The notes under the pieces: model-generated
The model's database searches: none
Told to the model about the DNA's origin: nothing
What the model saw: the letters and a program-made list of their open reading frames with translations, nothing else
From: Peribolospora baueri
Lineage: Eukaryota > Basidiomycota > Peribolosporomycetes > Peribolosporales > Peribolosporaceae
Direction of reading: 5' to 3'
Assembly: GCA_029717555.1 (NCBI GenBank)
Contig: JAMDHS010000061.1
Location: forward strand, 1 to 64,000
DNA: 64,000 bases
Position numbers and translations under genes: made by a program
Part shown: in pieces, positions 10,326-20,168 of the stretch
Position numbering within the stretch: position 1 is the stretch's first letter
How the letters are laid out: the number at the start of each line of letters is the position of its first letter

Positions 10326-13300
10326 TCAGCCTCGGCGCTTCCACCCCCATACGGAACGCCTCGTGTCCGTGGCAGACGAATGTGACCGTCCCTTGATCGT
10401 GGCCGAGTCTGCACTGACGGGAGCGACCGCGCCTCCCCCAGCGCCAAAGCCGAGAAAGAGGCTGCCGACGCCTTCGGTGATTGCCTCTGCTGCCAGACTC
10501 ACCGGCCGGCCAATGCCGCCAATAGCTGCGCTCGAGGGAAGAACAGGCGCCGAAGGCATGGGCAAGACAGCGGCGAGACGAGGTCGGTATAGCTCTTGCT
10601 CGTAGGGAGACGCTAAGCGCGGTCCCGAGGCGGAGAGGGCGTGATAGGAGGAATCATCGAACTGAGAGCGGGCATGACGGAGGTTGGCGACCACCTTCGG
10701 GGATACGGAAGAAAAGGACCAAAACGTACAGCCGTCGCGGCTCAACGTCTAGGGCGACAACGAGGAAATGAACAAGCGTTCATCAAATAGCTCACCCTCT
10801 CAAAGAAATCGATCTGCCCATCCAAATAGCCTTCCATGAGCCTCCTATAATCCTCCACCCTCTCATCGTGAGCGCGGTCCATCTCGCTCATGGTCACATT
10901 CAAGACAGTCTCGCACCGGGCAATCACATCCTCGGCGGGGGGAGGAGCGTCTTTTCCAGCTCCAGAATGAGGACTGGGAGACATTTCAGGCCCGCCTAAG
11001 CCTGAGCTGGAAGGGATTGGCTCATCCGGACCAATTGGAAGGCCGTCGATTGTCGCTGCTTGGGAGACACCAGTTCCGGAGGTGGATGACGGATGCTCAG
11101 GAGTCTCCTCATCAACGTCGCTACCCGAGGCCATGCGATATTTCGCAAGAGTTGCTCGATGCATTTCCAGTAACGCCTACGTGAAAAGCACCAGCATGCT
11201 TCTATCAGTAGTATATCGGAGGATGCCTATATTTGAATACATTCGCTTACCGCATGCTGAGCATGAGGCCTCGAGATGTCCTTGAAACCTTCATGGATGC
11301 TGAGGAGCGTGCGCCTCGCATGATCGTCATGAAGATCGGCCACAGCCTGCAGCGACTCTGCTGTGGCTTGAACGGCCTTCGTCAGGCTCAAGCACTCTAC
11401 AGAGCGCGAGTAGGTGTACCAGATATTGTGACAAACGAATGAACGGTAAGCAACCTTCCTAAATGAATGAGTCACTGCGTCATATCGACAACACGACTAA
11501 CCTTCGCAATCATCGCGCCAACACCAAGCTCCCTGCTCGTTGTACGCCCCTTTCTCGCTCCGCTTGCCCAGACGACCCATGGGGGGAAAGGCCGTTCCGA
11601 AAGCGCTGCTGGCACCATTCATCTCCGTGGCGCCCTCGAGCTTCGAGTCAGCCTCTGGGGAAGTGAATGTTGTGGCGACAACAGGAGTTATAGGGGCCTC
11701 GTCCTCTGAGAGCCCGAGTGCCTCTCCGGTAATGAGGCGGAGTAAGGAGTAGGAAAGGCCTCTGTAGGTGTTTGATGAAGCTGGGAAAGGAAAAGAAATT
11801 TCAGTCAGAACGTCAGAAATGACGTTCCTTTTCAAGATTCACAACGAAGAGGAACATGCGTCTCACCAACGGCACCGTTCCGAACGCCCTTGACGGCCTG
11901 CAGGACGCCTTTGACCCCGAGCTCACTGCACCTAGTATGCTTCTCAAAAGCCTCGAAGTCCGTGGTGGCTTCTTCGGTATCGACGTTGAACTCTGGGTGA
12001 TATACGTGGGCGAAAAAGTCGGAGGCAGAGCCACTGTTACTTGATGCGGCTACTCGAGGAGCCATCTTGCGCCATTCCTTTCAACCGTGGGTATGGAGTT
12101 GGGAAGCAGACTGTGAGCGAAGCTGAAGCTCAACATTGCCACAAACGGTTCGCTTGAGTAAATCAACACACCACCTCGTCTTCACAACTCAAGAAAAACG
12201 TGACGCTCTCCGCGTATCGAACCACAGGATGACGAACGACGCGATCCAACCACATTTCCAAATCGGCTCTCCTGGTTTCGACAAATTCTTTGCTGAATCT
12301 CCCCGCGTACTGCTTTTCGGGAAGCGCGGGAAGAACGAGCGCTGGGAATTTGCGCGACAGGAGACTTGCGAGCCAGAAAAATTGACTGAAACGTCTTTCG
12401 ACGGTGAGGGTAGGGCCGTGACCTTCGGAAGCGCCATCCTCCGTCGAATCGTCCTCAGGGCTTTCGGTGCCGTAAGGTGACGAGAAGTAACTCGTCACTT
12501 GGAAGACCGTGTACTCTTGGATGCCTGAAAGCTTGGTGCGCTTCTCGGGAGAGTGGACGCGGACAGCAAATGGAGGCGTCTTCGCCTTCCAGCGCGGGCC
12601 GGCAGGACCTCCCTGAGATAAATGTGAGCAAAGGATATGTGAGAAAGTCCTTGAAACTTCAAACGCGCGAGCCTTGGTAGGGCGCATAGAGTGTATCCAC
12701 AAACTCACTTCAATGTAGTGCTTGTCGTGCTCAGCTACCCCGGCTTCCTCCCCATTCGTCTCATCAGAGCCTTCCAAGGACTCCTGCTTTCCCAGTACAG
12801 AGCAAGGTTCCTTTGGCTCTTCTTCCACGTCCCTTCCCCATTCGGCCGTGGCGTCCTGAGCAGCCGCGGCCGCATCGGCATCAGCGACCATTTTGTCCCA
12901 GGACGACGCTTCTTCTTGCGTGGAAGACACCTTGGACTCGTCACCGTAGTCCTTCTTTGCTCTGATAGTTCCACCTTGTTCTCCTGCTGGCCAAAGATTC
13001 CAGGTCCGATCGCTCGCGATGCTCGAAGAACCACCCGAGCCTTCGCGCCTCATATTCGAACTTCCCGAGCCAGGCTTCAATGCTGTACCACTAGGACCAG
13101 AAATGATGAACTCTTCCGCTCCGCTCGTTACAAACGGCGAGAAGCGATTGAAACTCCTTCCTCCAAAGAGTGTGCCATGCCAGCCACCGGAGGCAACGAT
13201 GGTGCTGTTGCTCCCACCAGGAGTTATCAAACTGGGGAAGTTGAAGAAAGCAGAAGACAGCGATAGCGAAGGCGGAGGAGTAGGCGCGGAGCCTCCGGTA

Positions 13301-14230
13301 TAATTTCTCTGAGCAGCCCCGCCTTCCGAAGGGAACTCGGCATTTGTGAGGTCTTGTCCGACGGATGTCGACTTCGTCGGACTTGACAGATGTGTATTAG
13401 AGAGGACAGGCGTGTTGACGTTGATGCTCGGTGAGTCCGGTGGAGCCTCTCCGCTAGCTCGAGGTGGCTCTGAGACAAAATCGTTGATGTACTGCGCAAG
13501 ACAATGGAACGTGGGCCAAAGCCCAGACGAACGAACAAGGAGATGACGTTTTTGGACTCACACAGTAGTACCCCCTTGGAACTAATCCCCTCACACCGTC
13601 CTTTATCGCCAGGCTCCAACCGCCAGCGAGTTCCTCGTTTAAAATATCAAAGCATTCGCCAGCGAGGACGCTAAGCTCGTTGAAGTTCGCCTCTCCATCG
13701 AAGTCGTACAATGCCCTGGCCGACCGTCCTCGTGACACATGGGCTTGCGAGGCCGGTTGATCTCCTGACGACGAGGAGGGGGTGGGAATTGGGGACGAGG
13801 TAGATACGGAGATAACACCTTGGGAAACCATAAGGGTTGTACCGGTCGTGGGGAGAGGCTGAGAAGGAAGAAGCGGAGAGAGGTTTCCTCCCGACGTTGA
13901 CTTCGGAGACGTGGCGCCCGTTGCCGCTTCCCGACCGTCCCCATTCGACCTGACGTCTATTTTCTTTGGCGTCGAGTGTTCCTCCTCCCCCTCAGAGGAA
14001 AGCCACTCTTGTTCGTCCAACGCAGTTCTGTAGGTATCCTTTCCGGAGAAGAAGGAGCTCGTCGCACTCAAATCCGCTGCAGTGTACGGACTGCCGTGAC
14101 GAGGGGCAGTCCTAGCGATCTTGATGGACGAGGAGAAAGAGCTCTTGTAGCTCTTTTTGAAGCCTGCTATAGAGCGTACGGAAAGGTGCGCAGGTTTGGG
14201 TGGGGGTGGAGGTCGAGGTACGGTGCTCAT
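10326..14230 (-). CDS. SH3-PX-BAR sorting nexin (SNX9-like architecture)
   Basis: Endosomal or endocytic membrane-remodelling protein. Eight exons, 13562-14230, 12709-13491, 12175-12612, 11867-12077, 11502-11780, 11251-11396, 10796-11176 and 10326-10748, give 1109 aa. The N-terminus is Pro-rich (MSTVPRPPPPPK). An SH3 domain spans about 172-225: ARALYDFDGEANFNELSVL, then GGWSLAIKDGVRGLVPRGYY. A Ser/Thr/Gly-rich linker runs to about 485. The PX domain spans about 495-630: EYTVFQVTS, then VERRFSQFFWLASLL, FPALVLPALPEKQ, and RRADLEMWLDRVVRHPVVR. A BAR-type helical region spans about 640-960, with EKGAYNEQGAWCWRDDCE and ECLSLTKAVQATAESL. The tail is Ser/Ala/Gly-rich. The domain order matches animal SNX9/18/33. 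PX binds phosphoinositides and BAR bends membrane (family knowledge). An upstream in-frame initiator exists, but the Met before the Pro tract fits better. It diverges from SEN15 over about 200 bp. Confidence 0.88.
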
Positions 14231-14437
14231 GGCCCGCCTTGATAGAAACAGAACTAGGGAGGAGGGTATAATCTCGAACGGTGAGCCGCTCGAGATCGTC
14301 ATTGGCGGTGAGCGGAAGAAGTGGTCGGTCGTGGCACCCCTAACTTACTGCGGCCGATCAGTCGTCGTCGGCGACCAATTTTCTTCCCGTCGCCGTGTTC
14401 TCTCTCCAGCCAAACCAGACCGACTCCATTCTCACTG
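14231..14437. promoter_or_regulatory. Divergent promoter, sorting nexin / SEN15
   Basis: Only about 207 bp separate the two start codons on opposite strands, so the promoters must be shared or overlap. No clear TATA box. The location is inferred from the flanking gene models. Confidence 0.5.
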
Positions 14438-15152
14438 ATGGACAAGCATCCTTCCGTACGTAGGGTTTATTCGTAAAGAGACGGTGCAGCCAGAGACTAG
14501 CTCACGCCTCTCCTTGCTTTGCTACCCAGTACGCGTCTGTGGAGCCCTTCGCACGAAGGTATCCCCAGCAGGCGCCGGCACTTTTCCAGGCGTGGATCGA
14601 CCTGAAGCACGGTGAGGCTTAGTCTTCCTTTATCAGGCCTTGAGTACCTTCCTTGTGTTTACATGGTGTTTTCTCGTTTGTTTTGTCCTCCTTCTATTGG
14701 TAGCTGCAAGATGGGTGGAGCTTGAGCCAGTAGACCTCCCTGGCGTGGGAGCCGCTGCCCTCAAAGGTCGGAAATCGGACAAGGTAAGCGATTCTGTTCA
14801 CGCAGAGATTTGAGAGCAGGGAGTGAAAATGGACGACACTTATCACTTCTGACTTGGACGACACGATCGGTCTTAGGAGGCGCAACAATTTATCTTTCCC
14901 TGTACTCTTGCGACGTCCCTTTCCATGGCTCGGTACGTGGCGCCTGAGATTCGCCGCCCTTGAACGTTTTGGTAAAATTGATATTAACCAGGTTCGTAAA
15001 AATTTTTGACCCCTTTTCATTTTAGTTTTACCGCCGTGTTCGAGGACCTACCATCGCCGACACCAGACTCTATACTCTTGGCCGTGCTCTCGCCAGACTC
15101 TACGGTCGTGTACTACAAGATATCAAAAGGCATGGTGAAGCCAATCAACTGA
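14438..15152 (+). CDS. SEN15: tRNA-splicing endonuclease subunit Sen15-like
   Basis: Structural subunit of the tRNA-splicing endonuclease, pairing with the catalytic Sen34 in the nucleus or, in yeast, at mitochondria (family knowledge). Five exons, 14438-14455 (18 nt), 14530-14611, 14704-14783, 14877-14932 and 15026-15152, give 120 aa, which is short even for this family. The diagnostic C-terminal Sen15 stretch is DSILLAVLSPDSTVVYYKIS followed by KGMVKPIN and a stop. The N-terminal half (YASVEPFARRYPQQAPALFQ, AWIDLKHG) is less conserved. All four introns have GT-AG ends, and phases close. The first coding exon holds only six codons (MDKHPS). An earlier start cannot be excluded, but no better Met with a donor was seen. 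Confidence 0.78.
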
Positions 15153-16330
15153 AGGTGCAGCTCCAGTTTTCATTCCGTCGCATGGTCGGCTATTGAGCGT
15201 GAAGGATATCTGCTCGACATTACAGTGCAGATGAAATAGTGTAGGTGAAATCTCGGCTGTATTGGCGGGTTCTTCCTGTTAGGCACCAGCCTGGCCTCTA
15301 ATCACCTGTATCTTTCCAGTAGCCAGTGACGAGGATGCCGAAGACACACGGTACATGAAGCGCCACCGAAAGTACTCACTCCGTGAAGAAGACCTCGACG
15401 TCGAGGTCGGCCGTCATTATCCAAATCAATCGCCACCGTGGTGTTTCATCGCGGTGCCCTCGCTCTATACCCTTGTTGTCGCGCGAGCTGTCATCGGCCA
15501 AAAGGCGGAGGGCCCTCACCGCCCAGTCTGGTGAGCATATTGCTTGCGTCTCCTTTCTTCTCTGCCTTCCATTCCGGTTCTCTTTGTACTCCGCAATTGG
15601 CTTTCTGTCTCTCTTTCTTGCTGGCCGATGATCAAAACACACACGTGTCCCACAGAGAGGGACGAGAGAACCGGCCTGACTCATTCTCCTCGCGAGGAAG
15701 GGCGGCATGCGTCTCCGTGACAAATAACTTGATCTAATATGAGGCTAATCTGAGACCGTCGAGATCCGCCGATCCATCGACTCAGGCTTGCCAAGTTCTC
15801 CGCAACGTCTCTGGTCTCATGAAGGACTTCTTACTGACGCCCTTCGCACCTTTACGTTATATTGCTTTTGCCTTGTTTCAGATTTGCAGGTCTTGGCGGC
15901 CAGAGGGTCCTGTTCTGGCATTCCTGCCTGCCCGTCCCTGAGAAAGTTGAATACCGGCAAGCGGCTTCGTTCCAATTGGTATATCATCTGGCCGCCGTTG
16001 CAGCAACCTAGGTCGATCGCTCGCCGCCGATGTACCGAGCCAGTATATGTATCCAAGTCAGCCGTGGAATCCCAATGAGCGTCACAATCCGTCGGTCCCA
16101 AACCCGAGGCTCTGAATAAGTGACTACGATTTGGCAAGCACTTCTTTTTAATGAGCGCAGGGTTACACCATCCAGCCTCACACAAATCCGTGCTTCCCAC
16201 ACTGAAGCCTTTTTAAAGCAGTCAAACCGAACCGACATGAAAATGACATGGACATATTGGAGGAGCGGACCGGTACTGGCGGACCGGCTGCTCGTCTGAC
16301 TGGTTCCTTCATTGGTAACCCCGACAGATC
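15153..16330. other. Gene-poor stretch with one protein-like orphan exon
   Basis: No gene is recognised. One segment, 15320-15533 (+), begins after a good acceptor (tctttccag) and reads ASDEDAEDTRYMKRHRKYSL, then REEDLDVEVGRHYPNQSPPW, to a stop. It could be a terminal exon of an unplaced small gene. The rest upstream of 16330 shows none of the N-terminal half expected for the decarboxylase relic that follows. Confidence 0.3.
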
Positions 16331-16905
16331 CTTCGCGTGGCCGCACACAACTCTGCGACCTTTGAATGGGAGCACCACGAGCACGTCGGGCGTGCCGGCG
16401 GCCTCACCGTCCCCAGCTGGCGGTGATCGGTGATGTGACCCGCACCCCTCTCTCTCCGCTCTCCTTCGCGTCCACCGAGTCCCTCTCGCCGCTACAGTCA
16501 GCAGCGCTAGCCTTTGCAGACACCATGACGAAGAAGATCAAGGTGCCCGATGCGGTGTTTGACCAGCTCAAACAAGAGTTTCAGCGGGCCGGGTCGAGCG
16601 CCAAAAGGGCTGGCTACGAGGGAGCAGGACTGGAGCAGCAGATGGTGGAGGCGACGAGCGCTGTGGCATGCTACAACATGGTCTCTCGCTTCCTCGTCGC
16701 TCTTGACGTGGACGACAAAGCTAGGGTCTTCCTACCTCAGCCGGCCGTCAACCCCGTCTACATCCCTGTTCCTTCTCCGGGCTCCGTCAAAGCCGATGAA
16801 ACACTCTATGCCCAGATCTCGGTAGCGGGAGCAGACAAACCCTGGCTGGCGTTTGTGAACAGCCTACTCACCGATCTCTCCCTCTGGCGCACATCCTCCA
16901 TTTAA
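16331..16905 (+). pseudogene. Degraded carboxymuconolactone decarboxylase / enol-lactonase fusion
   Basis: From an acceptor-like site at 16330 one reads ILRVAAHNSATFEWEHHEHV and GRAGGLTVP, the active-site region of the carboxymuconolactone decarboxylase family (HNSATFEWxHHxxVGR). The frame then breaks in a run of four C at about 16411-16414. One more base would give continuous family sequence: PQLAVIGDVTRTPLSPL, LSPLQSAALAFADTMTKKIK, then QMVEATSAVACYNMVSRFLV and ALDVD. After a linker, residues DKPWLAFVNSLLTDLSLWR match the N-terminal strand and oxyanion region of 3-oxoadipate enol-lactonases. A TAA follows about 30 residues into that domain, so the hydrolase is cut off. The N-terminal half of the decarboxylase was not found upstream. 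Bacteria fuse the same two beta-ketoadipate activities (PcaL) in the opposite order. I read it as a decaying catabolic gene. An assembly error could explain the frameshift but not both missing ends. Confidence 0.6.
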
Positions 16906-17756
16906 ATTATCGCTGCCAGTTAGAAGGCTAAGAGTGTTGACTTGGGCCACAAGTGGAGTCTTCCGCGGCGATGTGCATCTCCAAGGGCGACGTGATGAGC
17001 ATATCCCAAGCGAAGGTGAGGAGTTATGAGGAAACAAAAGCCTTTCGGCATGTAGCCGCCACGACTGTCGACGCTGAGTCTGCACAAGCTGGTTCCAAAG
17101 CATACGTCGAAGAAAAGGGCCACTACCTGCCGTGCCCCCCTGACAGAAAGCACAGCTTGACTATGAATGCTGCCCTCGACAAGTTTTGGTTTTCCATTGA
17201 AAGTGGATTCGAAGAGTTTGGGTAGGATCACGATCCAGGGGTGCTTAGGGAAGTTCCAGATCAGGTGAGAATAACGAGAACGACGTATCGTTCACAGACC
17301 GACGTCCACGCACAGAGTGATTGCTTTTGCGTTGCCTCCGCGTGCAGAAGAAAAAAAAAGACAAAAAAACCTTAAGAATCGCACAAAGATCGACTTGCAC
17401 AACGTGCAAAAGTCCAAACAAGCCCAACAGTCCACTACGCTTCAGGATATAAGTTTGCAAGTGTGCATGCCGTCTCTCAAAGCTCTCCAACAGACACCAG
17501 GCCGAGGTCCTTCAACAGCGCTGGCCTGCCCTTCTTGCTCGCCTCTGACGATGCGGAAGAGACGGAGGCACCTGGAGCGGAGGAAGGGGAGCGGTTTAGG
17601 AAATAGCGCGATATTTTCACTGGTTCATCCGTCCTGCGATGCGTGTGTGGCATTTCGTCGAGTCAACCGTCAGGAACGGGGGCCAGAACAGTGTACGAGA
17701 GGGCAGGGCAATCAGTTTACGTCGTCCTCTACCTGCACTGCACGACCCCTCAAAGC
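16906..17756. other. Intergenic, convergent 3' ends
   Basis: This lies between the relic and the RNase H2A stop. No continuation of the enol-lactonase fold was found. It contains an A-rich run near 17346-17368. Frames open at 16953-17225 (+) and 16920-17231 (-) have no recognisable motif. Confidence 0.5.
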
Positions 17757-19448
17757 TCACCACCGAACGGCGACCCCCTTCTCCTCCATCAAGGTCTTTG
17801 CGGTTGCCCAACTGAACCTGACAATGGGATGAAAGCCGAACACTGGGTCCAGGTGCGCACGAAGATAGGCGTGGGTGTCTGGGTCTGCTCGCGTTGTGGG
17901 GCGTGGAACGTGGACGGGTGAGTGAGAAACATAGACTGGAGAGAGGACGAGATCACTGTGGCTTGAGGAAGCTCGCTCACCACCGGGGTATCCGCTTCCC
18001 AGCCGACCGCACCTCTCCAAACCATCGCCACCGTCGCCAGTGTCCACCGTGTCGTCATCCTTTTCCTTGTCATCACAATCGGTTATAGCATCGACTGCCT
18101 CTCCTCCTCTCGTCAATTTGACGCTCGCTCTCTGTCTCTTCTGAGCAACTGCAACTGCATCTGCATCGTCTCCGCATCGCTCTCCTTCTCTCCGTTGCTC
18201 CCCTTCATCCTTTGCCTCCCACCAGACCCATGAAGGCACCCCCCCCTCCCCTCTCACCCATTTCCACCCCTCCACAATCTCGTCTCTCGTCACTTTTGCA
18301 GCGATCGAGGCTGCCCCAACAACAGGGAAGAGCGCATCGGCCTTAGAGGTGACGAGGAAGCGGATATGGCGAGGGAAGAAAGACTCGAGCTGGCGTTGGT
18401 AGGTCGCCGGATTGCCCACAGTGTCGACGTAGATCTAATTTCGGTCGCCAGGGCGACAGGTAAGACGACCGTAGTTAGCGTCCGTTAGGCTCGCACAGGG
18501 CACGGCCTTGCTTAGCCGAGGACCCACCTCGGTGACGTTGACGCCCCTATCTAGCACATCTCGAATAAGCCCGATGGTGGCGTCGTGGGCCTGAGCATTA
18601 AGGTTGTACGGGTGTCGACGGAGCATGCCGGCGGAGATGTCTTGCGGGGACAAGACGCGGACACCCCAGCCTGCGAGCGAAGGAGGAGATGGAAAAAAAG
18701 CCAGTGAAAACGAGGAAAGGCGCAGGGAAGTGACCAAGGAGTGCATGCCCACCTAGTCGCTCCGGGTCGGAGCATAGTTTTTGCAGGAGCTCGGAGCGAC
18801 GCTCAGCGGTGAGAGCTTTCGAGTCTGTGGGTTGTCACAAAAGGGGACAAAGATGGATGAACGGCGTGCAACCCATGTAACGTGACGGCGGAAAGCGCAC
18901 CGGTGAAGCCGAGATCTTTCAGTTGGTCTTGGAAGGAGATGGGGCAGTAGGCAACTGCGTAGACCATGGGACCTGTTCGAGTGCGATGGGGCATTCAATG
19001 AAGAAAGGAGGCAAGGCTGACAAGGATGAGACATGCAAAAGTGTCGGAGGAGACTGGGTGGTTTCACGCTCTTTCCCGCCCGGCCTTGCGCTCGCTCACC
19101 TAGCACTGGCCCGCGCCCCGCCTCGTCAATGCCTAACACACAAGGGGTGCGCTCGGTCTCGTCCTTTCCCGGCCTTTCATTGCCATCGCTGCGTTCTTCG
19201 TCCGCATTTGAAACCTCCGCCACGCAGGCAATAGGAACGTCCGAGTGCCATGAGTAGCTCGACACCAATGGCTCGCCTCGTACTGATGGAACGGGCAGGG
19301 ACAGCATCGGGGGCGGCGGTGGGGTCGAAGCGACGGAGGCGGCGGCCGCGTCGTCGTCTTTGCTGCCGTCGACGTGCCGAGGTGTGTCGCGCTTGCTCTT
19401 CTTGTTCGGTGGCAAGGATGCACTCGACCGAGTTCGCTTGGGCGGCAT
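17757..19448 (-). CDS. Ribonuclease H2 subunit A (catalytic)
   Basis: Catalytic subunit of nuclear RNase H2, which removes single ribonucleotides and RNA from RNA-DNA hybrids. Six exons, 19100-19448, 18901-18972, 18753-18824, 18528-18670, 17981-18434 and 17757-17884, give 405 aa. A basic, Lys/Arg/Pro-rich N-terminus of ~100 residues (MPPKRTRSSASLPPNKKSKR) resembles a nuclear signal. The type II RNase H core follows: CVLGIDEAGRGPVLG with the first catalytic Asp-Glu pair (about 104-118), GPMVYAVAYCPIS, DSKALTAERRSELL, YNLNAQAHDATIGLI, IYVDTVGNPATYQRQLESFF, TSKADALFPVVGAASIAAKV with the later metal-binding Asp, and GSGYPGDPDTHAYL. Between the VTRDEIVEGWKW helix and GSGYPG lies an insertion of roughly 80 residues rich in Asp, Glu, Arg and Gly, in a loop that tolerates insertions. 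Active-site residues appear intact. Confidence 0.93.
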
Positions 19449-20168
19449 GGCGGAGCTCCTTCCGTGCTTGTTTCGTGCCCTTGTTTCCTCGTCTGTGGGT
19501 CCCTGAGTGGCAGCGAGCCCGTGGTGGACGTCTCAGTCGCGTGCGTGGTGCCAAGCGCGTAAATTACCGCGGCTGCGGCAGTCGCCTGCTGTGGCTCAGC
19601 CATGAGATGGTTAGGTTGTCCATGTAGATATCTACCTACCTACCTTGTCCAACCAGTGTCGTCATTTCCTGTCGCATGCTCTTACATCAGCCCGCACTGT
19701 CCCGCTTGGCCCTCGACTTCCGCCGTGTAGACCCGAGTGCCTTGTCAATTGCACTCTCCCCGCTCGCGAGCCATGCTCGACAACGATGCCCTGCCCGTTG
19801 CTGCGGGCTGGCGGTGCGCGCTCTCGGCGGCGGCATGACGGATCAGGCGGCGAACAGGACCGACGTCTCCCGCACCCCTCACCATCTCGTAACGACACGG
19901 CAGTGACGAGCGGGAGGCAAGGTGAGGCGAGACAACATCTCAGAACCTTACGCAGAGTCGTGGAATGCCATGACAAGGGGAGCACACGTCGCTTTGGCTC
20001 GTCTAGGATGAAAGCGTGGCGCTCCCCAGAGCAGCGTCATGCAGCGACGCACCGCCTCATCTTGGCTGACCCACTCATCGAGCCGTCGTTGACCGGACGA
20101 CGAGGCTTGTAAAGGGTCGCCATTGTGACCTCGTTCATCTTTTTTCCTTCTCCCTGAATCAGGTTGCG
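19449..20168. promoter_or_regulatory. RNase H2A upstream region / divergent intergenic
   Basis: The region upstream of the RNase H2A start. A pyrimidine-rich run (ttttttccttctccctgaat) ends just before the possible plus-strand start at 20169. No convincing coding signal. Confidence 0.4.

Noticed and set aside
16411-16437. A very short intron explaining the frame change in the decarboxylase relic
   Set aside because: No GT-AG pair of workable length restores the frame. One missing base in the C run explains it directly.
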